Below, one piece after another: positions 40,901-50,920 of a DNA stretch of 64,000 bases (within the stretch, counting starts at the first letter, position 1; every line of letters begins with the position of its first letter). Position numbers and translations under genes: made by a program. This DNA comes from Helopsaltes ochotensis. Lineage: Eukaryota > Chordata > Aves > Passeriformes > Locustellidae. The DNA is taken from the NCBI GenBank assembly GCA_013400155.1, contig VXBM01000866.1:68871-132870 (forward strand), given 5' to 3'. Below the pieces are notes generated by a model. It was not told the DNA's origin. It worked only from the letters and a program-made list of their open reading frames with translations, and did not search any database.

Positions 40901-41020
40901 TCCCCGGGGACAGGCTGCCCGGGGAGAGCCTTCCCTGCGAGCGGCTTCCCGGGCTCATCCTGCCCGGAGAGAGCCCTTCCCGGGAGCGCCTGCCCGGGGA
41001 CAGCTTGCCGGGGAAGTGGC
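40901..41020. repeat. 15-bp tandem repeat, 8 units, in AGBL4 promoter CpG island
   Basis: There are eight contiguous 15-bp units with no length slippage. Examples are tgcccggggagagcc at 40916, tgcccggagagagcc at 40961 and tgcccggggacagct at 40991. The shared core is ttcccggg or tgcccggg. Because the period is divisible by three, every frame reads as a pentapeptide repeat (CPGRA, FPGSS, CPGTA on plus). This is a by-product of the repeat and not evidence of coding. It begins 116 bp upstream of the AGBL4 start codon. Confidence 0.85.
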
Positions 41021-41360
41021 GTCCGCTCCCATCCCCGCGGCCGCCGCGGTGATGGCGGGCGGGGCGTGAGGGTAGCAGCGCCGGCCGCCCGCCCCTCACG
41101 CAGCGCGGCTCCCTCCCGCACGGCCGCGCCCGCCCCGCCCCGCCTCCCGCGGCCGCTGTTTACCGGCGCTGCTCGGACGGAGAAAGGAGGACTCGTTTTC
41201 CGCTCCCTGGTGGCTGCCCGCCACCTCGGCAATTGCCGTCACTGCGCCCCGGAGGACGGGGCTGTGCCGGTACCGGAGCTCCTCCCGGGGCTCGTGCCTG
41301 CCCGTGGGAGTCGGTGTGGGCCTGAGATGCTCACAGGGCGCTGAGCAGGAGAGGCTCGTT

Positions 41361-41612
41361 ATCACAGAGTATCAGGTTGGAAAAGAGCTCTGAGATCATC
41401 GAGTCCAATCTAAGAGCAAACACCACTATGTCAACCAGACCGTGGCACCAAGTGCCACGTCCAGTCTTTCCTTCAACACCTCCAGGGACGGGGACTCCAT
41501 CGCCTCCCTGTGCGGTCCATTCCCACGTCTAACCACCCTCTCTGTGGAGAAATTCTTCCTATTGCTCGATGTCCTGGTGTTACGGAGGTGCATGTGCCCC
41601 TCCAGCTCATCG
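41361..41612 (-). mobile_element. CR1 LINE fragment (3' end), minus orientation
   Basis: The segment starts with atcacagagtatcaggttgg and continues through 'gagatcatcgagtccaatc', 'tccagggacggggactcc' and 'gagaaattcttcct'. These are hallmarks of the complement of the avian CR1 3' region in the right order. The copy is 5'-truncated, as most CR1 insertions are. It lies just outside the AGBL4 CpG island, with its 3' end pointing toward the gene. Confidence 0.85.
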
Positions 41613-41769
41613 GGGGGCAGAGGGCCCGGCGGCCCGTGTGGGTTCGGGGTCTCTGTCGCCCCAGGAGCACATCCCTCCTGCTCCGATCGCAGCCTCAAGC
41701 ACTGAGGGGCAGCACCGGCAGAGGCGGCCAATTCGCGTGTGCGTGACTGCCCCACCCTGCCCCAAGACT

Positions 41770-42130
41770 CAGCAGGTGAGTCTGGTCACGTGGCAGTTGT
41801 GTCAACTTTTATTTTATACTTTTTTTAATTTCTTAAGGCAGCCCAGTGGGGAGCTTCATTATGTGCGTGAGTGTTGCCCGTCTGTCTCCTTGCCCCAGCC
41901 CCAGCAGGTGAGCCCGGCCATATGGCAAATGCAGCGCTGGGGACGGGAGGGCTTCTGCGTGCCGTGTTCGCGGGCCCGCTGGGTGACACTCACCATGTGG
42001 CAAACACGGCGATGAAGGCTCCGGTGCACAGGGGCTAATTATGTGTGTGAGCCCCGGGGGAGCCGGCAGGCTGGGTGTGATCATGCGTGTCTCGCTAAAG
42101 CTGAGGCGCAAGCTCCATTGTGCGTCCTGT
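41770..42130. repeat. GC-rich tract with degenerate repeated motifs
   Basis: Two motif families recur. One is cagcaggtgagyctggycay followed by rtggca, at 41770 and 41902, with a weaker copy near 41979 (gggtgacactcaccatgtgg). The other is attatgtgygtgag, at 41858 and 42038. Spacing is irregular, so this may be a decayed minisatellite or a duplicated segment rather than a clean tandem array. No gene is recognised in it. Confidence 0.5.
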
Positions 42131-42249
42131 GCGCACACAGCTCCAGCCCCTCGGAAGCGAGGCTGACCACGGCACGAGCAGTGTTACAAGCACAAGCATC
42201 AAGACTCATGTTTGTGTGCGTACACAGGCAGACGTGGGGCTGAATGCAC

Positions 42250-45200
42250 CCCGAACCAGATGGCTGTTAAAACTCTGAAACGGGGAGTGCACGAGCAACG
42301 CTAAGCAATGGAAACAGGCAGGACTGTGCTTATAGTTATGCACTCATTCAGGTGTTTGCTTCCTTAGATCTAGTAAATTATTGTAACCACTTCCTAGTGA
42401 CCGATGACTAGTCAGGGAAACAATCCAAGATTAAAAATTAAGGCATGTAAAATGGTATCTTTCTCCATCTAAGTTCTATTATTAAAACATCGCTTTACCT
42501 CTTTGTCTTCCTACCTAGGATGTACCTTTTCTGGTCCAGTTCAGCTCCTCTTAACAACACTCATGTGGATAATGCCTACAGGTTCTACGTGCTTGGATTT
42601 TTCTGTCAACAACCATCAGTTGCTTCCTTTCTCCCTGAAAAAGAGAAAGCCTGCTCCTTTTGCAGCCTTGTTCATTCTTCTTCCAGTTCATAGTTCTCTG
42701 GTTATTTTTGCAGCGTTTATTTTTGTGATTTCACTTCCTTTACTGTTTCCTTTCTTTTCCAGTGGCACTTAGGCCTCTTTCCTTTACCCATTTCTCTTCG
42801 TTCTCAGTATCTTACTTTAGTATTATATAAGCTAATTGAATGTTACTTTAGCCACATTCCTGTTCCATGATGAAATACCTGTCTGAAGTGGTGTACCAAG
42901 GGGGCTTTGTGATGGGGTTGGAAGATACACCTTTGCACAGAAGAATGTTGGAGGCCATCTAGATCCGAGCACTGCAGAAATATTTTCTAGACTTTCCCCT
43001 CTGCAGTCTTTATAAACTATAGGTGGTCACTCGCATACTAAAAAGGTGGATTTGTCTCGCTGCTGACAGTGAGCTACACTAAGCGCACACACCCCCACAG
43101 ACACGTTCTTTCCCTTACAGCCTTGCTCCGGGGCAGCAAATCACCCAGGCCTTCTGCTCTTCCTTATTTATTGCTGGGCAAAATGATCCTGGGACTTCCC
43201 TCTTCAGAATATGCCACATATACTCTGATCTTTCTCTTCTTTCTTTTATGTTCCCTGGTAGCAGTGTCTCATCCCAACTCTCCTTCAAATAATTTCTCAT
43301 AGTACTGATCTCTTCATTCCTTTATTTGATATTTCTTTTTTTATCCTTTTTAGATCTTAAACAGTTCTGTCCAAGTTTGCAGCTCTAGTCTGGTTTCTTA
43401 CCATGTCCCCACATCCCCTTATTCCTTTGTTCTACTTGCTATTCCAGCTTTAGTGTCCCCTCATCCATATTTCATTCCTATCTATTAATACCCGTATAGC
43501 ATTTTTCATCTGTAAATTTCTAAGAATTAAGTGCCTGTGGAGAGACCTTCCATATCTGTTCTTCTGGTGACCTCTTTATTCACATTTCTCTGAGACTCGC
43601 TTCTATGGTGACCACAAATACAAATCCAAAGGCCTTTTGCATCTAATTGCCAGCCGATTAACTCAACTGAAATACCTGCAAGAAGTTCTATTGAAATCAG
43701 AGACATTTGGGGGAAAGCACTTTTTCCAGTCAAATTATCTCTTCTGAGTTAACACACTTGAAAAACCTAGAAATGCCACGCTCATTTTTTTAGTCTGAGT
43801 TTAATGCTATGTTATAGTCACCTCACCAAGCTGAAGTGGTGTTAAATATAGATGATATGCAGTCTTTCCAAAAACAGTAAGATAATTTGACAAGAGAGAA
43901 CTAGAAAGTTCATATAGAAAGTTCTTTGGGAAATAGATAACTGAATGGTGTAACTCAAATCAGGGCTGAAGAATGAGGGAAATGGTTCTCAGGTAGGAGA
44001 AGCAGTTGCTTGTTTGTATTTGTGCATTTTTAGAGCACCTGAGAACATGTTGTCATTAGTACAAAAAGGCCTTTGTCCCCAACAATCTGATTTTGGACAT
44101 TACAAAACAACATAGAATAACAGAACGCTGTTGCAAGACACTGATGCCCCGGTTATCCTCACATTTGCTGCTTCAGCCCCGTTCCTTGTTCCAGCGCGTC
44201 CCCCCGCCCCCTTCTGCATCTTGGCAAGCAAAAGCTGCCTCACTTCTGTGGCTCTTTGCAGCTTATTCCCACCCCATCATCTTTTAATAGCCTATGGAGA
44301 AACCAACGGCTTCCCCCCACACATTTCATTCAGTAATAACTCTCTACTTGTTACATTTTCAAACCAGCACCTTCATGCTTTCCCTGGCTGCTGCTTCGCA
44401 CTCCCACTCACCTAATTTTCCTCCTTCAAAATCCCTCCCTAAAAATCTCCTCTGCTGTGATGTCTACTGAAGGAATGATAATGAATCGTCAGCTGTGTGC
44501 CAAGCTGAGTGTCTGTCATGGGGACTGGTCTGATGTGTTGGGCAGCCACTGCTTGTGTGGGACTGGCAGTGCCTTGGAGCAGCCCCGCTTTTCACTCTGC
44601 TCATTAAGGGTCCTGGGATGGGCCCTTAAAACTCGTTATATAAGCAAACAAAAATAAATTGAGGCAATCAAAATAGAAATGGAAATGCTGGCCAAAACCA
44701 GGAAGATTAGACAATATTTCAGTTATGATTCATCAGCTTAGGTAAATTTACATAAAAATTAATGTGACTGACAACTCCCTTCATTACAAATATTGAGAAA
44801 TGAATTACTTTTCTAAATACAGATTTGTGCCATTTCTCTACTTATTTATAATCTATAAGGACTTGAGGAGTATGCTTTACTTTTTTTATCTGTGCTTGGA
44901 TTTGAAACATTTGATATTCTATTGTTTGTTTATCTTTAGTTTGCAGCCTGCAAGGCTGTGGTGATTAAAGAACATAGGAAAGAATAATAACACAAGAGCA
45001 AAGACTTGAAAGGAAAAAAGATTCCTGATCACTTTTTTTTTTTAACATGAGGATAATTCAAATATGTTGAAGATCGAATAATTTGTGTTATACATTCAAT
45101 ACTTCTGATTCAGCTAGAGGTGGCTGCTGTCAATACATGTCTGTCGAAACCCCAAAGATCTTCCAAGAAAATCAATAAAAATCCAATTTTACAATCCTGA

Positions 45201-45481
45201 TATTTCCAGTGTTTAAAAAATTGGCAAAAAAATGCCCTTTTCTTATACATTACAAAAAAGCCAGTAAGGTATTATTGATTTTTCACAAATCGTTTGTAAG
45301 TGACTCTTAAGGCTGGATGAGAAGGAGAAGATGGAGCATTAGCACAAGTTTTGTCTGCATTTCACACATCACATGCGTGGTGCATGTTGTGCATCTTACA
45401 CGTGGGGATTTAAGAATTCAGGTGTAATTGTGCAGAAATCACATAATTACTCTTTTTTTTGTATCCCTTTCCCCCATGTAG
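42250..45481. other. Intergenic region, nothing recognised
   Basis: This is AT-rich to neutral sequence upstream of AGBL4. Short ORFs (for example 42503..42772 and 44131..44415) lack domains, supporting splice sites or relatives that I can recognise. Several C/T-rich tracts are present. No repeat family was identified. Confidence 0.6.
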
Positions 45482-45757
45482 AATAAAGTAGTGCAAGCAT
45501 TCAAGTATATTTCAACTGTGACTGCTGTCAGAGAAAAGGCCATAAAAATGGTTGAGACAAACAGGGCATCGATGGTGGCTCTGCAAGCAGAGCAGGTACA
45601 ACCCAAATTTAAAAAGAAGGAAATAAAAAGAAAGAAAATTAAAAGTCTGGTCAGTTTTTTAGCCAGGTTGTTATGGTCGGGTGGATTCAGAAAGAAAATT
45701 AAATCTGATAAAGAAAGAAAAAGCCAAAATGAAAAACCAAAGCCCGGACTGAGGTAA
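45482..45757 (+). other. Unrecognised lysine-rich ORF with splice-like edges
   Basis: An open frame of about 92 codons begins right after a pyrimidine-rich tract ending in TAG (45450..45481), which resembles a splice acceptor. The frame opens NKVVQAFKYISTVTAVREKA and becomes strongly basic after residue 40. CAG|GTACAA at 45595 would cut a 114-nt in-frame exon (38 codons). GAG|GTAACA at the end is a second possible donor. No domain or family is recognised, and the basic part follows A-rich sequence. It could be an exon of an unknown transcript, a non-coding RNA exon or chance. It has no methionine at its left edge, so it could only be an internal or terminal exon. Confidence 0.25.
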
Positions 45758-48700
45758 CAAAATTGAAGTGAATTTTAAACTATGCACACATAGTGGAGGA
45801 ATCCTATAATCTTATTATTGTAACCTTGATCCATTCGTTCTCCTAGCATTTATTGCTCTCATTAGTTATGTAATATCTAAAAGCACACTGTAAATTTTTT
45901 TGTGTCAGGACAGTATCTTTAATGTATTCTGAACATGTCCAGTATAATTAGAGAGCTTTATACAAAAATAATATTACCTGCTGGGTTTTTTTCTGTATTA
46001 TTTCTAAGCATAGGAAAAATTAAAATGCAGCAAGTCTGGAAAGGTCAAACTGAATCTCCCCTCATTCTGTGCATGACTTCAGAAATAATCCAAAAGTTAT
46101 GCTGAGATAACTGATACAAATCCAGTGACACTATCATCACAAAACTTGGATCAATTTGTGCCCATGCAGGCGAAGCATCATCTCATTTCACATCTGAAAA
46201 TATTTTGTCTAATTCTACATTTTATAGATACTTTGAACTGTTTGTTTCTAATGGTTTGTTCTCACGGATGTGCATCAATATTGTGTAATTACACAGAGAC
46301 ACTGTCGGCCCTAAGAACCCAGGCTGCAAACAACTGCAGGGAAGGTGGACAACTTGTGCCTCCAGGATATGGAATGCTACCTGGCTTTTCCACTCTTCCA
46401 CAAGCACTTCTGGGCTTGTAAAAGCCGGGGATCACCAGTGTGTAGAGCTCTCTCAGGTGCACATCCTTGCTCTTTCAGTGTCCCTCTAAGCCAGGCAGGG
46501 CTGACAAGGGCTGGGCTGCCAGCGTGCACTTCTGCCCTGCGTTTGACTAGGAAAGGGAAGGAGGGTCAGTGCCAGCCACCTGGGCACAGAATGGAAAAAG
46601 AAATGCTACCCAAGGCCACAAGTAAATCCTTGCTACTAGAAAAATGAGTTCGAAATTCTTTTCAGGAAATAACTTTCATTTTTAAGTTCCCATCAGAAAG
46701 GTATACACACATACATGATAAAAGTGCAATTTATCTGGGAAAGGTGAAGGGCTAAGTCAGTTCTCCTGGGATTTGAGCATGTGGATCAAGACGGTTTAGA
46801 ATTTCAAACCAAAAGAATGATGCTAAGCTAGAATTCTGTGCCACTTTGAGGAGCCCAAAGAGTTCTACATCAGAACCCTGGAATTCCCTGGAAGCCCTCA
46901 GTTGGGGAAGCACTTTCGAGGGGATTCTTATTGTGTGGCTGCTAAACACGGTCTGTAAATTGACAAAGGCATTCCTGAAGGGTCTACAGGATCCTGATCC
47001 AGTCCCTGCAGCAAAGATTACTACACCTAAACTCAGAAATTAAAATACATGCTTTAATATACTTACTGGAAATATTTAATATCTAAGTAATAGTTTTTTA
47101 TTAATCTTTCAATATTATTATGGACATTGTCCAGACTCAGTCCCGTGTCTATATTTACAGATGCATTTTATGCATTGCATTTTAATCATCTATAAACTTT
47201 ACAGTTCTCTGCTATCTTTTAATCCTTTTCAGTATCTACTCTGATAAAATTATTTTAATGTAGCCAATGAACATCTGGAGAAATGAGAGAGGTACAATGA
47301 GAACTTAATTGCAGATTAACAATTGTTTGCTGTCTTGAATCTGATTACTTGGCCCTCAACAGAAATTTAATTCTTTAGAGAAAAGGAGAATCCATAATGA
47401 ACTTAGGAACCATGTTAAACTCCATACTTATAAAATAAATCCATGATTTCTCAAGGTTCCAGTGGCACAGAAAAAGGAGCAGCAAATCTCTGAGAGACAA
47501 TCACTACATGTAGCAGCTGGGAGAGAGGAGGTAAACTGAAATGGCAGGAATTTACTTGAGACTGCAATAAGCTTATGTTCACTAACACATGGCAACTAAT
47601 ACACGATAAAATCCCAGTGCAGAAAGGCCATTTTTAGTTTTCACATTTGTTAGCAGATCATGGTAAACAGTTGGCTCACCCTAATATGCACTTGTCTTCC
47701 CTAGCATTTTTTTCTCACACTAAGTAGCAAGGAACTCTCTTTTGCTCCTATCGTATACAAGTCCTACAAGTACTCAGATAGGAGTGAAGGAGATCTATGC
47801 CAATGTCAGCCACACGGATGAACAATGATGGATTTATTCCTTTTAGGAATCCAAGGACTGAACTCAGGGGCTGCAGGCTTGATTGCCTTTGGTAGCTAAG
47901 TTGTTGTGAGGGCTTGAGTCCAATGCCCTTAATGGCTGGAGACTGTCAGCCCTTGAGGTCCTGGTTCGCCTTTCACCTTCACTGGAACATTGCTGTTCTC
48001 CCATTACTCCATAAGCCCTTCAGTGCCACCAAAACAAGTCCTTGTAGAGCAAAATATTATCAACATTTGCCTTTAATAATAATACGATAAGGAAAACTCA
48101 AGCCCATAGCAGCACTCCATCAGCTTAGGAAAGGGATAAGAACATGGTAGAACTATTTTCTGGGGAATCCAGGGTACAGAGTAAAGCAAAATATGGGACC
48201 TACCAAGGCCAACAACCTTCCCTCAGTAATGCAAAAAATAGAGTTGTTCAGTAAATCTAGTCCTAAATACTACCTGCTAGGGCAAAATAATGAGAACTCA
48301 AGAGAAAAAAATCATTATGCCCCTAAGGACAACGTCATTTCTGAGGATGGTTCACAAGATGATCAGGGACTAGTGCTCCCCGCACAAACCCCAGCCTGAC
48401 TGTGGTGAGATAGGCAGGGACCTGGCTTTAGTGGTGCTAGAGAATCATTACACTGAGGCCACATTCACAGAAACATTTTAAAATCACGATTTTATATGTT
48501 TGGAGACATGAAACACACTGCATCTTTTCTCTAATCTCTCCATTTCATCCAAGTAATACAAAATTCTAGATATTCCTGAACACCATGATTACCAAAATTG
48601 TTTCCCTTGTTATAATAGCAGTGCTGAGAAGTGAATATCCAGTAAGACATAATCACACCAAATTATCTGTCCCCAACATTGAACCTAGAGTCTGTGAAAA

Positions 48701-49605
48701 AAAATTACATGAACTTTTTAAGGTTTGTACCCATAATATTTTCTGCATTCTAAAGCTTCAGTGACCTTTCCAGCCTGCAAACTTTCTGCCCTCACTGCAA
48801 CCTGACCCTATAGATGATAAAAAAACTCTTCAAATTAAGATCTTAAGGAAATGAATGGGTATATATTTATCTGTTGGGGTCCTTGACATGTATCTGATCA
48901 GAATCTGCAGAAATAATTTAATGTAATTACTAACTAATCCATCTTGAAATCAAGGACAATTTAAAAATTAAGGCACTAATATGAAATTAGAATCACTTGA
49001 AGTTTGGATGAAGGAAGTAAGAACTGTGGTTACATTACCATGCTTATCTTCTAAATGAAGATATTTGGTGAAGAACAGATGGGCTACTTTATTTCGTCAT
49101 CCTCTGACCCGTAAGGATTGGCACTGAGACAGTGTTCCCACTAATACATCTCTCACTCCACACTATTTCACGTGGCATTGAAATACTACATTTGGGAACT
49201 CATTGACTCATTTAGAAGGCTGCTGTACCAGAGAAACGAAGCTGATTTCCTTTTTATATTTTGAGCACACAAAAAAGTAGTGGGAACTTAGGAATCAGCT
49301 CTTAGAAAAAGTACTTGGAACAGAAAAGTGCTTAAAATCTTACCTGGCAGAAAGTAATGTTCCATTATATGGGAGAAGGGAAGCTCAATACTGGGGGTCT
49401 GATTAAGGAGAGGGCACAGCACTGGCCAGGACAGCTAATCTTGACCATTCCTGAAACTGCCAAAATTGTAATGAGGGGCAGAGCTGCTCTCAAGACAGGC
49501 ACAGTATCTGCACCTTGACAATGTCTGTAGAGGAGCACTCCCAAGTGCATTCCAGCTTTGCTTAAAATTCTGCTCTGGAGTCTGCAGGATTGGACACTAC
49601 TGCAG

Positions 49606-49645
49606 TGACCCCATCAGCCACCTGAAGTTACACCTGATGGGGTCA
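49606..49645. repeat. Perfect 12-bp inverted repeat with 16-base loop
   Basis: TGACCCCATCAG at 49606..49617 is the exact reverse complement of CTGATGGGGTCA at 49634..49645. It lies in intergenic sequence with no T-run or gene end beside it. It could be a hairpin or a dyad binding site (the arms contain a TGACC nuclear-receptor-like half-site), but function is not shown. Confidence 0.8.
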
Positions 49646-50844
49646 TGTGTGACTTAGCAATCACTTAAGGATTCTGCTATAGCACAAGAAACTGATTTGG
49701 ATTCCCAAGTCCCAGCCTTGCCCATCAGGACCTTCCTCCCACACAGAAAGCAAGAGCTTTTAAGGGGAGCAGCTGCAGCCAGCCAGAGACCCAGAAAGTG
49801 ACAGAAATGTGGGTAAAGTGTCCCAGTGTGACATGGCACTCTGACAGAGGTCCAAACAAGAGGCACGACTAAAGGAAATGTAAGAATAGATGCTAATTCA
49901 TTAGGACCCGCACAGAAAAGCATCTGGTATAACTAACTGGTAAAGGGGAGGTCTTCACTTAGGCAACATTTATTGGAATATAAACAATGTCCAGTTGTAA
50001 ACACTAATAAAACATCCGGACTAAGGTAATTGAGTTTTGCCAGCCTAAGATGTAAGGGTTTATAATCCATGCTGTTACGGGACACGTGTGAAAACAAATA
50101 ATTGCATATCCAAAAAGTCAATTATGCCCTTCTTTTTGTAATGACATGCTCCAGAGGTCAGAGAATACTTTGTCTTTAAGTAACATAGCCAGTTTTTGAT
50201 AGAGATTGAAGCTTGATTGCTGTTCAGTGTTTGTGAGGAAACTGGCAGTGGCAAAATAAGCCTGATGGATATCCCACCCTGTGTGGTGGTGTCTTATGTG
50301 ACTCTCCACCACCAAGCTCTAGGCACCCTCATGCCCTTTGGTTTCAACAAGCAAATTCTCTTGCTTTTGAGCCATCTGGCCCATAACAGTTCCTCTAGGA
50401 ACCCATATTGACCATGTATTGTTTCAAAATGTCCTTTCAAAGAAAGTTCACTCACAAATTTTGGTGATAGTTATATATATAAACTAATGCAAATTCCTTG
50501 GCAGATACACATCTGTGTAGCTACAAATTCATATTGTAAACCCATATTGCAGAACTTCTTCAGACCTCCTGCACTAGCTGCAGCCTGGCCTTACCTCACC
50601 TCCCCAGGTTGCCTCCAGGTTATTCACAGACAAGCCTGGACCTTCTGCAGCATCTCCAGCATCCTTTCTCCTTGGAAGCACAATACCTGCAGCACAATAC
50701 CTATTGCAGTCCCTTCAAAGACAGTCTCCATAACAAAGAAAATTCTGATTTATTAACTTCCTTCTTGCTTATCTTCCTTGTACTGTTGGAATGACCTAAT
50801 GCTGCAAATGGGAAGGAAAATGAGAAGTTTGGAGGACAGTCATA

Positions 50845-50920
50845 CAGAACCATAGGACTTCTCAAATTGGAAGGCACCATAAGGATCATCAAGGCTAGCT
50901 CTCTGCTCCATGCACGACTC
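50845..50920 (-). mobile_element. Short CR1 3' fragment, minus orientation
   Basis: 'cagaaccataggacttctc', 'aaattggaaggcacc' and 'aaggatcatcaaggctagct' follow the layout of the CR1 3' complement (agaatcatagaat, ggttggaa, gatcatcnagtccaac) with many substitutions. The upstream limit is unclear. Confidence 0.55.

Larger units (their letters stand above)
40150..41340. promoter_or_regulatory. AGBL4: CpG island and promoter region of AGBL4
   Basis: This stretch of about 1.2 kb is strikingly GC- and CpG-rich, with many CGG, GCGC and CCCGCCC runs, against AT-rich surroundings. It contains AGBL4 coding exon 1 (40754..40784), an X-box at 40826..40839 and two different tandem repeats. Long open frames occur on both strands here (for example about 290 codons on plus at 40191..41069) because GC-rich sequence has few stops. 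They read through repeats and the promoter and should not be taken as genes. The exact transcription start is not visible. Confidence 0.8.

Noticed and set aside
40191..41232. Long open frames on both strands (up to about 290 codons)
   Set aside because: GC-rich CpG island sequence lacks stops; these frames cross the 15-bp or 20-bp tandem repeats and the AGBL4 promoter. Only the short minus-strand exon is supported by splice sites and homology.
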